From contig CAJTEM010000004.1 of the NCBI GenBank assembly GCA_910575255.1, positions 124,001-188,000 on the forward strand: a stretch of 64,000 nucleotides of DNA, read 5' to 3'. The first letter of the stretch is position 1, and each line of letters opens with the position of its first letter. Positions 44,345-54,094 of this stretch are shown here, one piece after another. A program made the translations under genes and the position numbers. The DNA comes from Lachnospiraceae bacterium. GTDB lineage: Bacteria > Bacillota > Clostridia > Lachnospirales > Lachnospiraceae. Under the pieces are notes generated by a model. The model worked only from the letters and a program-made list of their open reading frames with translations. It did not search any database and had not been told where the DNA came from.

Positions 44345-45338
44345 CGGGGAGAGGAATATGGACAGGACAGAGAAGAATGTGGCTCTTCTGGAGGCCCGTC
44401 ATCTGGTCAAGGAGTTTCCGGCAGGAGGAACCAGGCGCAATCCTCAGGTGGTTTATGCAGTAACGGATGTGAACCTGGAGATCCTGGAGGGTGAGACCCT
44501 GGCTCTGGTGGGAGAGTCCGGTTGTGGGAAGAGTACCCTGGGACGGGTATTGATCCGGCTGCTGGAGCCGACTGCAGGTGAGATTCTGTATCGAGGCAGG
44601 AGCATTGTGGGGATGAAGGAGACGGAATTTGCCGGGCTGCGCCGGGAGATGCAGATCATTTTCCAGGATCCTTACGCATCCTTGAATCCCCGTATGAATG
44701 TGAAAGAGATTATCGGGGAGCCTCTTCTGACCTATGGAATGAAGGATAAGAAGGAGAGGGAGACGCGGGTGAGAGAGCTGATGCAGGAGGTGGGGATTGC
44801 CCAGGAATTCTACAATCGTTATCCCCATCAGTTTTCCGGCGGGCAGCGGCAGAGGATCGGCATAGCCCGGGCAATTGCCTTAAATCCCCGTCTGATCATC
44901 TGTGATGAGCCGGTGTCTGCGCTGGATGTGTCCATCCAGTCACAGGTGCTCAACCTGTTAAAGGATCTGCAGGAAAGATATGGCCTGACTTATCTGTTCA
45001 TCTCCCACGACTTAAGTGTGGTGAAGTTCATTGCAGACCGGGTATGTGTCATGTTTCTGGGAATGATATGCGAGATCGGAGAGACGGGTGCATTGTATGC
45101 TAAGCCGCTGCATCCTTATACCCGCTTTCTTCTGAATGCGATACCGAAAGCAGACCCGAGGCTGCGCAGCCAGGAAAAGGAGCTGCTCTCCGGGGAGATT
45201 CCTTCTCCGGTAGATCCTCCGTCCGGGTGCCGTTTCCACACCAGATGTCCTTATGCGAAGGACATCTGCAGGCAGAAGGCGCCGGGATGCCGGAAGGTGG
45301 GAGAACGGCAGGTGTTTTGCCACTTTCCGTTGGGGTAG
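44337..45338 (+). CDS. dppF: Peptide ABC transporter ATPase, DppF type
   Basis: Second ATPase of the transporter, 333 residues, normal length without repeats. Walker A ALVGESGCGKSTLGR, Q-loop IIFQDPYASLNPRM, signature YPHQFSGGQRQRIGIARAIA, Walker B LIICDEPVSALDVSI, and the four-Cys C-terminal domain GCRFHTRCPYAKDICRQ ... VFCHFPLG. Start set at 44337 (GGAGGG 7 nt upstream), overlapping the end of the DppD gene by 8 nt; ATG 44358 is an alternative. Last gene of the transporter operon. Confidence 0.93.
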   Translation: MNSGERNMDRTEKNVALLEARHLVKEFPAGGTRRNPQVVYAVTDVNLEILEGETLALVGESGCGKSTLGRVLIRLLEPTAGEILYRGRSIVGMKETEFAGLRREMQIIFQDPYASLNPRMNVKEIIGEPLLTYGMKDKKERETRVRELMQEVGIAQEFYNRYPHQFSGGQRQRIGIARAIALNPRLIICDEPVSALDVSIQSQVLNLLKDLQERYGLTYLFISHDLSVVKFIADRVCVMFLGMICEIGETGALYAKPLHPYTRFLLNAIPKADPRLRSQEKELLSGEIPSPVDPPSGCRFHTRCPYAKDICRQKAPGCRKVGERQVFCHFPLG

Positions 45339-45395
45339 CTTTCCTTTGTAAAATACTTGTAAACAGCTGTAACAGAGAAGACAAGGAAAACAGCA

Positions 45396-47229
45396 GTGGT
45401 TAAGAAATGCAGCAGAAGTTTAAAAATGGAAATAAAATGGTTTCGGAAGGCGGCAGGATTCCTGCTGCTTTTTCTGATGCCGGTATTTTCCTTTATAGCG
45501 TTTGAGACCATTACCGGAAACCTGCAGTGGATATGGGAGGAACGGATGCTTTGGAATATCCTCTGGATTGCGGTTTTCTATATGATCGCCTTTGCGGTCA
45601 GCGGTACTAGCCGGATCGCAGTGCCGCTGATCTCCCTGTTGTTCTTTGTGTTTGCGGCAGCAGAAGCCATGGTGGAGGAATTCCGCGGAACCCCCATGAT
45701 GGTCTGGGATCTCCTGGCCGTGGAGACCGCTATGACCGTGGCCGAGAATTATGAGATCGAGCTGACCGACGCAATGCGGGAGATGGGGAATATGCTGCTA
45801 TGGCTGAATCTTCTGGTGATGATCTTTCCGGCACAGCTACGGTGGTGGAAGGAATGGCTGATTGGCGGGATCGGATTTGCCGGGATGGCGATTGGGCTGG
45901 TGTGCTGCTTTTATATGAAGGTTGTGCCTGGGCAGAGGCTGGAGATCAATATGTGGGAGATGAATGATACCTACCAGCATCAGGGATATATCCTGTCCAC
46001 GGCGGTTTCCCTGAAATATATAGTGAAGAAACCTCCTCAGGGGTATACTCTGGCACGGCTGGATGAGATTTATGAGCGGGTGATGGGAGAAGGAGCGGAA
46101 GGGGCGGGGAAGACACTGTATCATGAATGAAAGCCTGTCTGACCTGAGGGTTGTGGGAGAGTTTGGCACGAACCAGGAATATTTCCCCTATACCAACAGC
46201 CTGAGGGAAAATACGGTGTGGGGGAGTCTGTGCATACCGGTATTTGGATCCTGGACCAGCAATTCGGAGTTCGAATTTCTGACCGGGGATTCCGTTGCCA
46301 TGCTTCCCTCCGGGACAATCGCCTATCAATTCTATGTCAGGCCGGATACGAAATCCCTGGTCAGTACCCTGAAATCCCAGGGATATGAGGCAGTAGCCAT
46401 GCATCCTTATCCGGCCGAGAACTGGAACCGCGACAAGTGCTACCATTATCTGGGCTTTGAGAAATTTATAGCTGGGGAAGACTATGCGGGAAGTGAGACG
46501 ATCCGCAACTATGTCAGTGACCATGCGGATTTTCAGAAGATCATCGAAATGGTGGAGCAGAAAAAACATCCGGAGGATAAGCTGTTCGTATTCAATGTTA
46601 CCATGCAGAATCATGGCGGCTATGAGGGAACCTATGACAATTTTGAAGAGGATGTCCATCTTACCGGCTCCCTGAGGGGCAAATATCCAAAGACGGATCA
46701 ATACCTTTCTTTGGTAAAGCGGTCAGATGAGGCATTCCGGGAGCTGACGGAGTATTTTGAAAAGAAGAAGGAACCGACGATGATTGTGATGTTCGGGGAT
46801 CATCAGCCGGCTGTGGAGGATGAATTTTTTGATGAGGTTTATGGCGTTGCCAGTATCGATGTGCCGGCCAGGGAACGTCTGATGTGGTATGAGACGCCCT
46901 TTGTCATCTGGACGAATTACGAACAGCCGCACCAGGATATGGGACGCCTGGGAGCCGTGTTTCTCTCCTCTTATGTATTGAAGCTAGCTAATCTGGAGCT
47001 GACGCCTTTTAACAGGTTTCTTCTGGAAATGTCGGAGAGAATCCCAGTGGTGCATCCGATCGGGTGTTATGGGAAGGACGGAAGCTTCTATAGCTGGGAA
47101 GAGGCGCGGTCGGAATCGTGCCCTTATCAACAGCTGATTGGGGATTATGAATGTCTGGTGTATCATCACTGCCTGGAGAGGGAGGCGAAGAGGCAGGGGA
47201 GATTTTGGGTTTTGGATGGGGACTCTTAA
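45396..47229 (+). pseudogene. Lipoteichoic-acid-synthase-like sulfatase, split by a frameshift
   Basis: Membrane phosphoglycerol/phosphoethanolamine transferase of the LTA synthase type. The N-terminal half (45396-46130) has about five membrane helices; the catalytic half (frame from 46123) has the metal Glu in IMNESLSDLR, nucleophile Thr in RENTVWGSLCIP, FNVTMQNHGGYEG and the metal-binding MFGDHQPAVEDEF. At about 46110 the frame breaks after GEGAEGAGKT: about 14 nt are missing relative to the usual RPNII-IMNES, so the first half ends at TGA 46128 and the catalytic half has only internal starts. All catalytic residues survive, so the damage looks recent. Its 3' part is duplicated at 53639. 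Confidence 0.85.
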
Positions 47230-47720
47230 GGTCTGCAAAGTCAGAATCCGCAGACATTTTCAGCTGATTTTCTCCCGTTTTCCTGGCTGCGTTTTTTGCT
47301 TCCTAAACTTACTGACATTGTTTCGTGGGGGCGAGAGGCCGGCAGATATCAGCTGGAAAAAATCGTAACAGTTCAGATGGGTCTACGCGTTCACCGCGCT
47401 GACCGTAAGACATCGTGCCCTTTGGGTAAAACGTAGTGATCGCGAGCATACGGCCCATCGTGAAGCGATTTTAAATAGCTGTATGCCTTGACAGTTTAAT
47501 GGTTATCTGAGCTGTTAAAAAAATCCATGCGGAAAAGAGATTAAGATTATTGAAATATTGACGATAATATATTAAAATACATCTGAATTCATCGCGGGCA
47601 TTGGATTTCCAGAGAGAATTCATCGCAAGGAACATCCGATGGTTATTTTTGACAGATGAACGAATCTTGCAGCAGTTCAAGTGTTATCGGAATGGTTGCC
47701 GAGTATTCGAGGATAATAAA
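46774..47720. repeat. Long direct repeat, left copy
   Basis: From CCGACGATGATTGT in the sulfatase gene through its end and the following leader to GAGGATAATAAA. Nearly identical to 53639-54461 except for a roughly 125-bp extra segment at about 47376-47501 and scattered substitutions. It ends directly at the left end of the IS element (47722). Confidence 0.93.
47550..47578 (+). promoter_or_regulatory. Promoter and conserved leader, left copy
   Basis: TTGAAA (47550-47555) and TAAAAT (47573-47578), 17-nt spacing. The roughly 140-nt leader that follows contains GAATTCATCGC twice. In this copy the IS sits directly after it, separating it from the glycan genes. Confidence 0.6.
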
Positions 47721-47721
47721 T

Positions 47722-49444
47722 AGGTAATTGTTAAATGATTTTTCATTTAATATGGATAACTTTCCACTATATAAGGAGAGAAAAACGGTCATTATTCAGA
47801 ATTGTTTCTGAATTGACATAGAACATCAGATTTTGGGCGCATCTTAATAAGCCCATAAAAGGACTATGACAATTGTATGTTTTTTCAGGCAATTAAAGGT
47901 TTGAGGCTCCGGATATACTGGGGACAGTTCATCCGGTGTGCAACGATGACCGTCAGTTGGCAGGCAATCCCGGCAAGAAAAACATCTGCCTTGGTCGTTG
48001 TATGGTTCCGGGATTTTCTCCCGGCAGCACACATATTGCTTTTGAGATGGTCGATGGTGCGTTCCACAACGGTTCTTATTTTATAGAGGGAAGCCCATTC
48101 GTCAGAATCCCGCTGGATGCCAGGGAACATGCGGAAGTCCATGTTTTCGTAAGTGTAAGTGGTACGTCCTTTTTTGGCCGTGCTGCAGGGTTCCTTACAA
48201 TCGCAGACCCACTGCCCTTTTACCATGTGAACCTTAGGGCAGACCCATTTGTCGCGGTCTGAGCGTCCTTTCTCATGGCAATGCCCAGCGTATTTCATGT
48301 CCAGGGAGCTGTCTTTTGGGCAGGTAGGATAGCCGTAAGCGTTATAGCCGACTTTCTCAAGGGTAGATTCATTCCTCGGGTTATAAGGGATCAGGGCTTT
48401 GGAAAAATGGAATTCCTCCTTAAGGAAGCCGTAAATGTCAATGGAGTCAAAAGCGGAATTGCCCAGGAAGGTGTCAGGGCGAAAATCCGGGTGGAGTGAA
48501 AAGAAATCAGAAAGGACCGGTTTTAAAGAAGAATCGCCAATGGATTTGTCTTGGTCAGGGGAATCGGATTTCTTTTCGACGGGCATTTCGGGATGGGCGG
48601 CATTAAAGGCATCATTCAGGAAGGAGATATGGCGGACAATGCCGAGTCCATTGGTGAGGATGGCGAATTTATCCGCGTAGCAGAAATGTCCGTTGATATA
48701 CTGTTGTTTGGCATCCGGGCAGGAAGCGGCCTGTGAGGGCATGAGGCCATAAGCCATCTTATAAGGGTCAACGTCAGAGTTATCTTTATAGTAGGCCTTA
48801 AGCCTGCGGATCAGGGAATTGAGCGTTTTGGGGGTGTTTTCGGTAACGTAAAGCTCAATGCCGGAGGTATCGAAGGTAAGCATGGAGGCGAGGGAAGAAT
48901 CGATGGCCTGGCAGATAGGTTCGGTGAAATCCACCATGCGCTGGAACATGAGTTCAATGTGGTCGGTAAAACCGAGTTTGAAGCGGGTAAAGAGAGGGGC
49001 ATCCGGGACCTTAGGAAAGCCGCAGAAATCCCGGAGTTCCCTACAGAGGCTTAAAAGAAGGATGAGCAGGGAATCCGTAGGGATAGAGAATACTTTCTGG
49101 AGGATGAGGGCGGAAAGGAAGCCGGTAAGGGGGGAATCCCTTTTCCTGCCAAGGCGCTGGTAAAAGGCGTTATAGAAGACAGACGGGATAAACTCAGAGA
49201 TAGCGAAATGTTCATCAAGAAGCTGGAAAAAGGAAGGGGTATCGTCTAGGAACATATCCTGGCAGTCTGAAAAGATATCTTTTAAAGCAATCTGATGGTA
49301 TTTAACAGTCATAAATTTTCTCCTCCGTTTATGAAAAGATGGTTGTCTGGTAACTCTATTTTAACATAAGCGGAGAGAAAATTTATATAGAAACAATAAG
49401 AAAATCCAATAAAATCAATGGGTTTGGCAATTTAACAATTGCCT
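47722..49444 (-). mobile_element. Complete insertion sequence, IS1182-like
   Basis: Bounded by 15-bp inverted ends AGGTAATTGTTAAAT (47722-47736) and ATTTAACAATTGCCT (49430-49444), one mismatch. Contains a single full-length transposase gene. No clear target duplication. It sits exactly between the left long repeat and a glycan-gene remnant. Confidence 0.8.
47885..49312 (-). CDS. DDE transposase, IS1182-like
   Basis: A 475-residue transposase that appears intact. N-terminal part FFQLLDEHFAISEFIPSVFY; DDE core with first Asp in SMLTFDTSGIELYV; the middle part has TFLGNSAFDSIDIYGF (second Asp); the Glu region is YKIRTVVERTIDHLKSNMC, the Y-(2)-R-(3)-E-(6)-K signature. A Cys-rich segment (WVCPKVHMVKGQWVCDC) lies before it. 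CGGAGGAGAAA lies upstream of the start. Family placement (IS1182 rather than another IS4-related group) is from motif layout. Confidence 0.85.
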   Translation of the reverse strand: MTVKYHQIALKDIFSDCQDMFLDDTPSFFQLLDEHFAISEFIPSVFYNAFYQRLGRKRDSPLTGFLSALILQKVFSIPTDSLLILLLSLCRELRDFCGFPKVPDAPLFTRFKLGFTDHIELMFQRMVDFTEPICQAIDSSLASMLTFDTSGIELYVTENTPKTLNSLIRRLKAYYKDNSDVDPYKMAYGLMPSQAASCPDAKQQYINGHFCYADKFAILTNGLGIVRHISFLNDAFNAAHPEMPVEKKSDSPDQDKSIGDSSLKPVLSDFFSLHPDFRPDTFLGNSAFDSIDIYGFLKEEFHFSKALIPYNPRNESTLEKVGYNAYGYPTCPKDSSLDMKYAGHCHEKGRSDRDKWVCPKVHMVKGQWVCDCKEPCSTAKKGRTTYTYENMDFRMFPGIQRDSDEWASLYKIRTVVERTIDHLKSNMCAAGRKSRNHTTTKADVFLAGIACQLTVIVAHRMNCPQYIRSLKPLIA

Positions 49445-49448
49445 AAGT

Positions 49449-50029
49449 ATATAGATTTAAAGGAGATCAATAAGGGAGTCAATATTTCGTTTCGAAAAAT
49501 CGGAATCAGCAATCCAGCCTATGCTGAAAATCATCAGTTAGTATTGCCATTAGTTGAGTGTTTGCAAAAAATACATCAATTGTGAAGTTAGTTTATTTAG
49601 CCCATCAAGGATTTACTAATTACAAATTGATAGAAAGACTGGAAAACGAGGGGGTTAAGGTACGGGACATTGCTTATTCGAGTCAAGGTCTAGAATTCTA
49701 TGATGAATGTGATTTACATATTGGCTTCAGGGTGCACGGACATATATTGCATGAGTCATAGGATACCGACAGTTTTGATTGAAGAGGATGGGAGAGGAGC
49801 AGGTGCTAACCATGCTTTGGGAACAAGAGGAATGCGTTCTTATCATGTTGTAAAATATAATCCAGAAATTCAGTTGGAAATCAACCACAATTCAATTTGC
49901 GAATTGGATGATTATTTAAATGATTTAGAAAAAGACAACTATAAAGTATTTGAGATGGCATATGATAAAATGGAATTTTTTTATCACATTATGAATAATT
50001 ACCTGTATCGTATCAATGATATTTTATGA
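49449..50029 (+). pseudogene. Polysaccharide pyruvyltransferase-like remnant
   Basis: Two overlapping frames together spell the C-terminal half of a CsaB/WcaK-type pyruvyltransferase: VKLVYLAHQGFTNYKLIERL, EFYDECDLHIGFRVHGHI, then after a +1 change YCMSHRIPTVLIEEDGRGAG and NHALGTRGMRSYHVVKYNP. CDLHIGFRVH and SHRIP-LIEEDGRG are the family's signature. A stop at about 49576 and the frameshift near 49745 break it. The N-terminal half was replaced by the IS next to it. Confidence 0.7.
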
Positions 50030-50054
50030 TTCATAAAGAAAACAGAGGTGTTTT

Positions 50055-51662
50055 ATGCGTATTGTTGCAGTGATTCCTGCACGATCTGGTTCAAAAGCGA
50101 TTCCAAATAAAAACATTAGATTAGTTCATGGTCAGCCAATGGTTTACTATGCAATTAGCAATGCAATACAATCAAAGTATATAACAGATGTGATTGTCTC
50201 CACAGATTCCCACGAGGTTAAAATTATTGCAGAACAGATGGGAGTAAAGTGTCATTGGAGATGTCCGGAGTTATGTGAAGATGATGTAGCATTGGATGCA
50301 GTTGTATATAATGCGGTTGTTGATGATAAAGATAAATTTGATTATATTATTACTATGCAGCCAACATCACCTACATTACAAGTATCAACACTTGACAGAG
50401 CAATAAAATATACGATTGACAATGGCTTTGATACAGTTATTTCTGCAGTTAATACTCCACATTTATCATGGCGTGAAGAGAGTGGTATAAAATTACCTAA
50501 TTATAAGAAAAGGGTAAACAGACAATATCTTCCGGCAAATTATGTGGAGACGGGGGCATTTGTGATATCCAAAAAGGATGTTGTATGTGAACGCACAAGA
50601 ATAGGCCAGAAAGTGGATATTTTTGAGGTGTCTGAGAATGAGTCAATTGATGTAGACACCTTTATTGATTTATATGCTGTTGGTGAAATATTGAATCAAA
50701 AACAAGTAGCTATTTATGTCAATGGCAATAATTTGAGAGGAACTGGTCATATTTACAGAGTTTTAGAACTTGCGGATGAGTTTTTATCAAAGCCAGATAT
50801 ATATTATGATTTAAACCAGACGGATAGGGGCTTGTTTGGAAAAACAACGCATAATTTAAAACCAGTCAATGGAATTGTTGAGTTATTTCAGATTATTAAA
50901 GAAAAACAGTATACAATTGTAATCAACGATATTTTGTCAACTTCCCTTGATTATATGATTGGCCTTCGAAGCGTTATGCCTAAAGGTGGAAAAATTGTAA
51001 ATTTTGAAGATGAGGGAGAAGGGGCAGGACAAGCGGATTTGGTTTTTAATGCTTTGTATTCAGAAAAAGTTGAAGGAAATATTTACGGAGGAGAAAAGTA
51101 TTACATAGCGCCTAAAATTTTTGCGCTCTATAAACCAATACAAATTAAAGATAAAGTGGAGAAAGTATTCATCAGTTTTGGGGGAGCAGATCCCCAAAAT
51201 TATACAGATCAATTGTTAGATATCATAGTAAAAGACAAATATAAAAGGATGAAATTTGTAATTGCCATAGGACGTGCAAAAATGAATATAAATGCTGTTT
51301 TAGAATTTAATAAATATGAAAATATTGATGTCTGGTATGATGTGAAAAATATGCCTGAATTGATGAGTGAATGTGATGTTGGTATGACTTCAAGAGGAAG
51401 AACAGCATTTGAATTAGCAATGTTAGGAGTTCCGGCAATAGTTCTGTCTCAAAATACTCGCGAGGAAGGACACGGGTTTGTATGTGATAAAAACGGGTTT
51501 TTATATATGGGTACAAGTCCGTCGAAACATATGATTGAATCTGCTCTTGATATGTATATTACTATGTCACAGAAGGACAGAAAAGATTTACAAGATAAAC
51601 TATTATCCAGTGATTTGAGAAACGGTCGTAAGCGGGTAATGAGCATGATTATGAATTTATAG
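50055..51662 (+). CDS. Fused CMP-nonulosonate cytidylyltransferase / PseG-like hydrolase
   Basis: A 535-residue bifunctional protein. Residues 1-225: CMP-sugar synthetase of the NeuA/PseF/SpsF type (AVIPARSGSKAIPNKNIR, VIVSTDSHEVKIIAEQMG, IITMQPTSPTLQVSTLDRA). Residues 226-535: PseG-like UDP-sugar hydrolase with GT-B fold (GNNLRGTGHIYRVLELADEF, KVFISFGGADPQNYTDQLLD, DVGMTSRGRTAFELAMLGVP). In pseudaminic or legionaminic acid synthesis the first activates the nine-carbon sugar with CTP and the second removes UDP from its precursor. Intact, with GAGGTG before the start; A+T-rich. The synthase gene follows 18 nt later. Confidence 0.88.
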   Translation: MRIVAVIPARSGSKAIPNKNIRLVHGQPMVYYAISNAIQSKYITDVIVSTDSHEVKIIAEQMGVKCHWRCPELCEDDVALDAVVYNAVVDDKDKFDYIITMQPTSPTLQVSTLDRAIKYTIDNGFDTVISAVNTPHLSWREESGIKLPNYKKRVNRQYLPANYVETGAFVISKKDVVCERTRIGQKVDIFEVSENESIDVDTFIDLYAVGEILNQKQVAIYVNGNNLRGTGHIYRVLELADEFLSKPDIYYDLNQTDRGLFGKTTHNLKPVNGIVELFQIIKEKQYTIVINDILSTSLDYMIGLRSVMPKGGKIVNFEDEGEGAGQADLVFNALYSEKVEGNIYGGEKYYIAPKIFALYKPIQIKDKVEKVFISFGGADPQNYTDQLLDIIVKDKYKRMKFVIAIGRAKMNINAVLEFNKYENIDVWYDVKNMPELMSECDVGMTSRGRTAFELAMLGVPAIVLSQNTREEGHGFVCDKNGFLYMGTSPSKHMIESALDMYITMSQKDRKDLQDKLLSSDLRNGRKRVMSMIMNL

Positions 51663-51680
51663 TTTTTGGGGAGGAAGAAA

Positions 51681-52718
51681 ATGAACAGACCATATGTGAT
51701 TGCAGAAATTGGTGTTAACTTTTATGATACGGCAAGAGTAATGAATATTACACCGCTGAAAGCGGCAAAGATATATATTGATAAGGCAGCGGATGCTGGG
51801 GTTGATTGTGCAAAATTTCAGTCATATAAGGCGGGAACAATTGTATCAAAAAATTCCCCAGCATATTGGGATGTTTCTAAGGAACCAACTAAAACACAAT
51901 ATGAGCTATTTTTGAAGCATGACAGTTTCGGAGAAGCAGAATATCAGGAGTTATGTGAATATACACATATGAGAGGTATGAATTTTACATCGACACCTTT
52001 TGATTATAACTCTGCGGATTATCTGGAAAAAATGGTTGATTTTTATAAAATATCGTCCTCGGATATTTCCAATTTGCCGTTTATTAGTCACATTGGCTCA
52101 AAGGGTAAGCCAGTTGTTTTGTCTACAGGAGCTTCTTATCTTTCCGAAGTAGATACAGCTATTCGAACATTAAAACAGTCTGGTTGTAAAGATATCGTGC
52201 TTTTACAGTGTGTTCTTTCTTATCCAACAGAACCTCAAAATGCAAATCTTCAAGCTATTGAGACACTTAAAAGGAATTTTCCAAATCTTAAGGTTGGCTA
52301 TAGCGATCATGTTGCTCCGGATGAAAATATGATGACTCTTGCGGCAGCTTATATGTTGGGAGCAGAGGTGATTGAAAAACATTTTACATTAGATAAAACA
52401 TTACCAGGAAACGATCATTATCATGCAGGAGATCCCGATGATTTCAAAAAGGCGATAGCAAATTTCAGATGGATAGATATGGTTCTTGGATGTGGTGAGA
52501 AAACAGTTTTTGATTGCGAGACTGTTTCCAGAAAAGAGGCAAGACGTTCTTTGGTACTTACAAGAAATATAAGAAAAGGGGAAACTATCAGAAAAGAAGA
52601 TGTCATGCCAAAACGTCCAGGTACGGGGATTTCTCCCGAGTATATTGATATTATTGTAGGGAGAATGGCAAGAAGAGATTTACAAGAGGACATCATTCTT
52701 ACGTGGGATATGATATAA
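51681..52718 (+). CDS. Nonulosonic acid synthase, NeuB/PseI/LegI family
   Basis: Condenses a six-carbon amino sugar with phosphoenolpyruvate to a nine-carbon sialic-like acid. 345 residues. TIM barrel: YVIAEIGVNFYDTARVM, DCAKFQSYKAGTIVS, FYKISSSDISNLPFI, KVGYSDHVAPDENMM, EVIEKHFTLDKTLPGNDHYH (metal His). The C-terminal SAF/antifreeze-like domain starts near residue 280 (RRSLVLTRNIRKGETIRKED). Start at 51681 with GGGGAGGAAG upstream. The pairing with a PseF-PseG fusion favours pseudaminic acid or a relative; the exact sugar is inference. Confidence 0.9.
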   Translation: MNRPYVIAEIGVNFYDTARVMNITPLKAAKIYIDKAADAGVDCAKFQSYKAGTIVSKNSPAYWDVSKEPTKTQYELFLKHDSFGEAEYQELCEYTHMRGMNFTSTPFDYNSADYLEKMVDFYKISSSDISNLPFISHIGSKGKPVVLSTGASYLSEVDTAIRTLKQSGCKDIVLLQCVLSYPTEPQNANLQAIETLKRNFPNLKVGYSDHVAPDENMMTLAAAYMLGAEVIEKHFTLDKTLPGNDHYHAGDPDDFKKAIANFRWIDMVLGCGEKTVFDCETVSRKEARRSLVLTRNIRKGETIRKEDVMPKRPGTGISPEYIDIIVGRMARRDLQEDIILTWDMI

Positions 52719-52738
52719 GTGATGAGGTGAGATGTGCA

Positions 52739-52955
52739 ATGTACAGTTGTACAGGCGCTCGGATGTATGCGCTTGCAGAGGAATTATTTCCTGCTTGCAG
52801 GAGTATTACAGGGGAGGGAACGAGACCTAAATTAAAAGGATTTCAGAGAGATCTCTCAAATTACGCTTTATGAAATTCCAAACGGCACGGAAGTTTTTGA
52901 CTGGAAGATTCCCAAGGAATGGAAGATTGATGAAGCATATATCCCGTTTTCGACA
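52739..52955 (+). pseudogene. DUF4910 aminopeptidase-like gene fragment
   Basis: Reads RMYALAEELFPACRSITGEG, then after a frameshift ITLYEIPNGTEVFDWKIPKE and WKIDEAYI. This is the N-terminus of DUF4910 proteins (M28-like fold), often found in nonulosonic acid loci. About 70 codons remain; the rest is replaced by an unrelated IS remnant from about 52960. Confidence 0.7.
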
Positions 52956-52968
52956 CTTAAACGGTACA

Positions 52969-53009
52969 AAACTCCGATAGTTCCCATAAATATGGGATTT
53001 ATCGGAGTT
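52969..53009. terminator. Hairpin at the end of the transposase remnant
   Basis: AACTCCGATA pairs with TATCGGAGTT (10 bp) with a nested CCCATA-TATGGG stem, followed on the plus strand by CTCTTTTTC. Probably the terminator of the original insertion sequence. Confidence 0.65.
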
Positions 53010-53039
53010 CTCTTTTTCTTCAAATGTTGTATGTGAATG

Positions 53040-53342
53040 CTATTTCAATAAATTTTTTATTTTCCCATGCAGCTCTTTGGACCTGTAATGGAGTCTGCCC
53101 AGATCCAGATCTGTTAACTGGCTCAAAGCATCCAGAGTTTTGCTTCCGCTATATAACGCCATATACTCAAGGTCATGGATATTGGTGACATTCATGTTCC
53201 GTAAGGTCGTGATCAGATTCTGTGGTGTTATATGGGTCATTTGATCATCCAGCCTGACTTCCAGCAGGCGATATACCAACAATGTTGTTATGCCGCACGC
53301 AAAATGCAACTCAACCATAAGCAAAACGTAAGTAGTGAACAA
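53040..53342 (-). pseudogene. IS1634-like transposase, C-terminal fragment
   Basis: About 100 codons reading VELHFACGITTLLVYRLLEV, TPQNLITTLRNMNVTNIHDL and YSGSKTLDALSQLTDLDLGR. HF..CF.ALL.YR.LE followed by a short helical tail is how IS1634-type (IS4 superfamily) transposases end. The catalytic core is missing on the upstream side. Confidence 0.6.
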
Positions 53343-53458
53343 TCCCGAATAATCCCGAACATCTGCGAATTTGAATGAATATGCATAAATATGGTTGGTA
53401 TCAGTTTACTTTGTCATTTGGTTTCATCTCAGGATAAACGCATCAATTAAAAGTAGAA

Positions 53459-54094
53459 ATGCAAAAAAGGTCAGTAATCATAAGCTGTTTCCTGCTTATG
53501 GCTGCTGGCTTTTTCTATGGTTTATCATGCAAAATGATAGCCTTTGGTTTCCCACCGCAAGAAATCCATCAGTTCTTACTGCTTGAGGCGGATTCTAAGC
53601 ATTTCTTTATAGATATCATCAAAGGTATTCAACACGAGCCGACGATGATTGTCATGTTCGGGGATCATCAGCCAGCTGTGGAGGATGAATTTTTTGACGA
53701 GGTTTATGGCGTTGCTAGCATCGATGTTCCGGCCAGAGAACGCCTGATGTGGTATGAGACGCCCTTTGTCATCTGGACGAATTACGAACAGCCGTACCAG
53801 GGTATGGGGCGGTTGGGAGCTGTGTTTCTTTCCTCTTATGTGCTGAAACTGGCCAATCTGGAGCTGATGCCCTTTCACAGGTTCCTTCTGGAAATGTCGG
53901 AGAGCATCCCGGTGGTGCATCCGATCGGGTGTTATGGGAAGGACGGAAGCTTCTATAGCTGGGAGGAGGCGAGGTCGGAATCGTGCCCTTATCAACAGCT
54001 GATTGGGGATTATGAATGTCTGGTGTATCATCACTGCCTGGAGAGGGAGATGAAGAGACAGGGGAGATTTTGGGTTTTGGATGGGGATTATTAA
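53459..54094 (+). pseudogene. Duplicated 3' part of the sulfatase gene, fused to unrelated sequence
   Basis: From about 53636 the frame encodes the last about 150 residues of the LTA-synthase-like protein (EPTMIVMFGDHQPAVEDEFF to the end), almost identical to the copy ending at 47229. The preceding about 59 codons (MQKRSVIISCFLLMAAGFFY...) are unrelated and hydrophobic at the start. Without the nucleophile domain it cannot be an active transferase. Confidence 0.85.
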
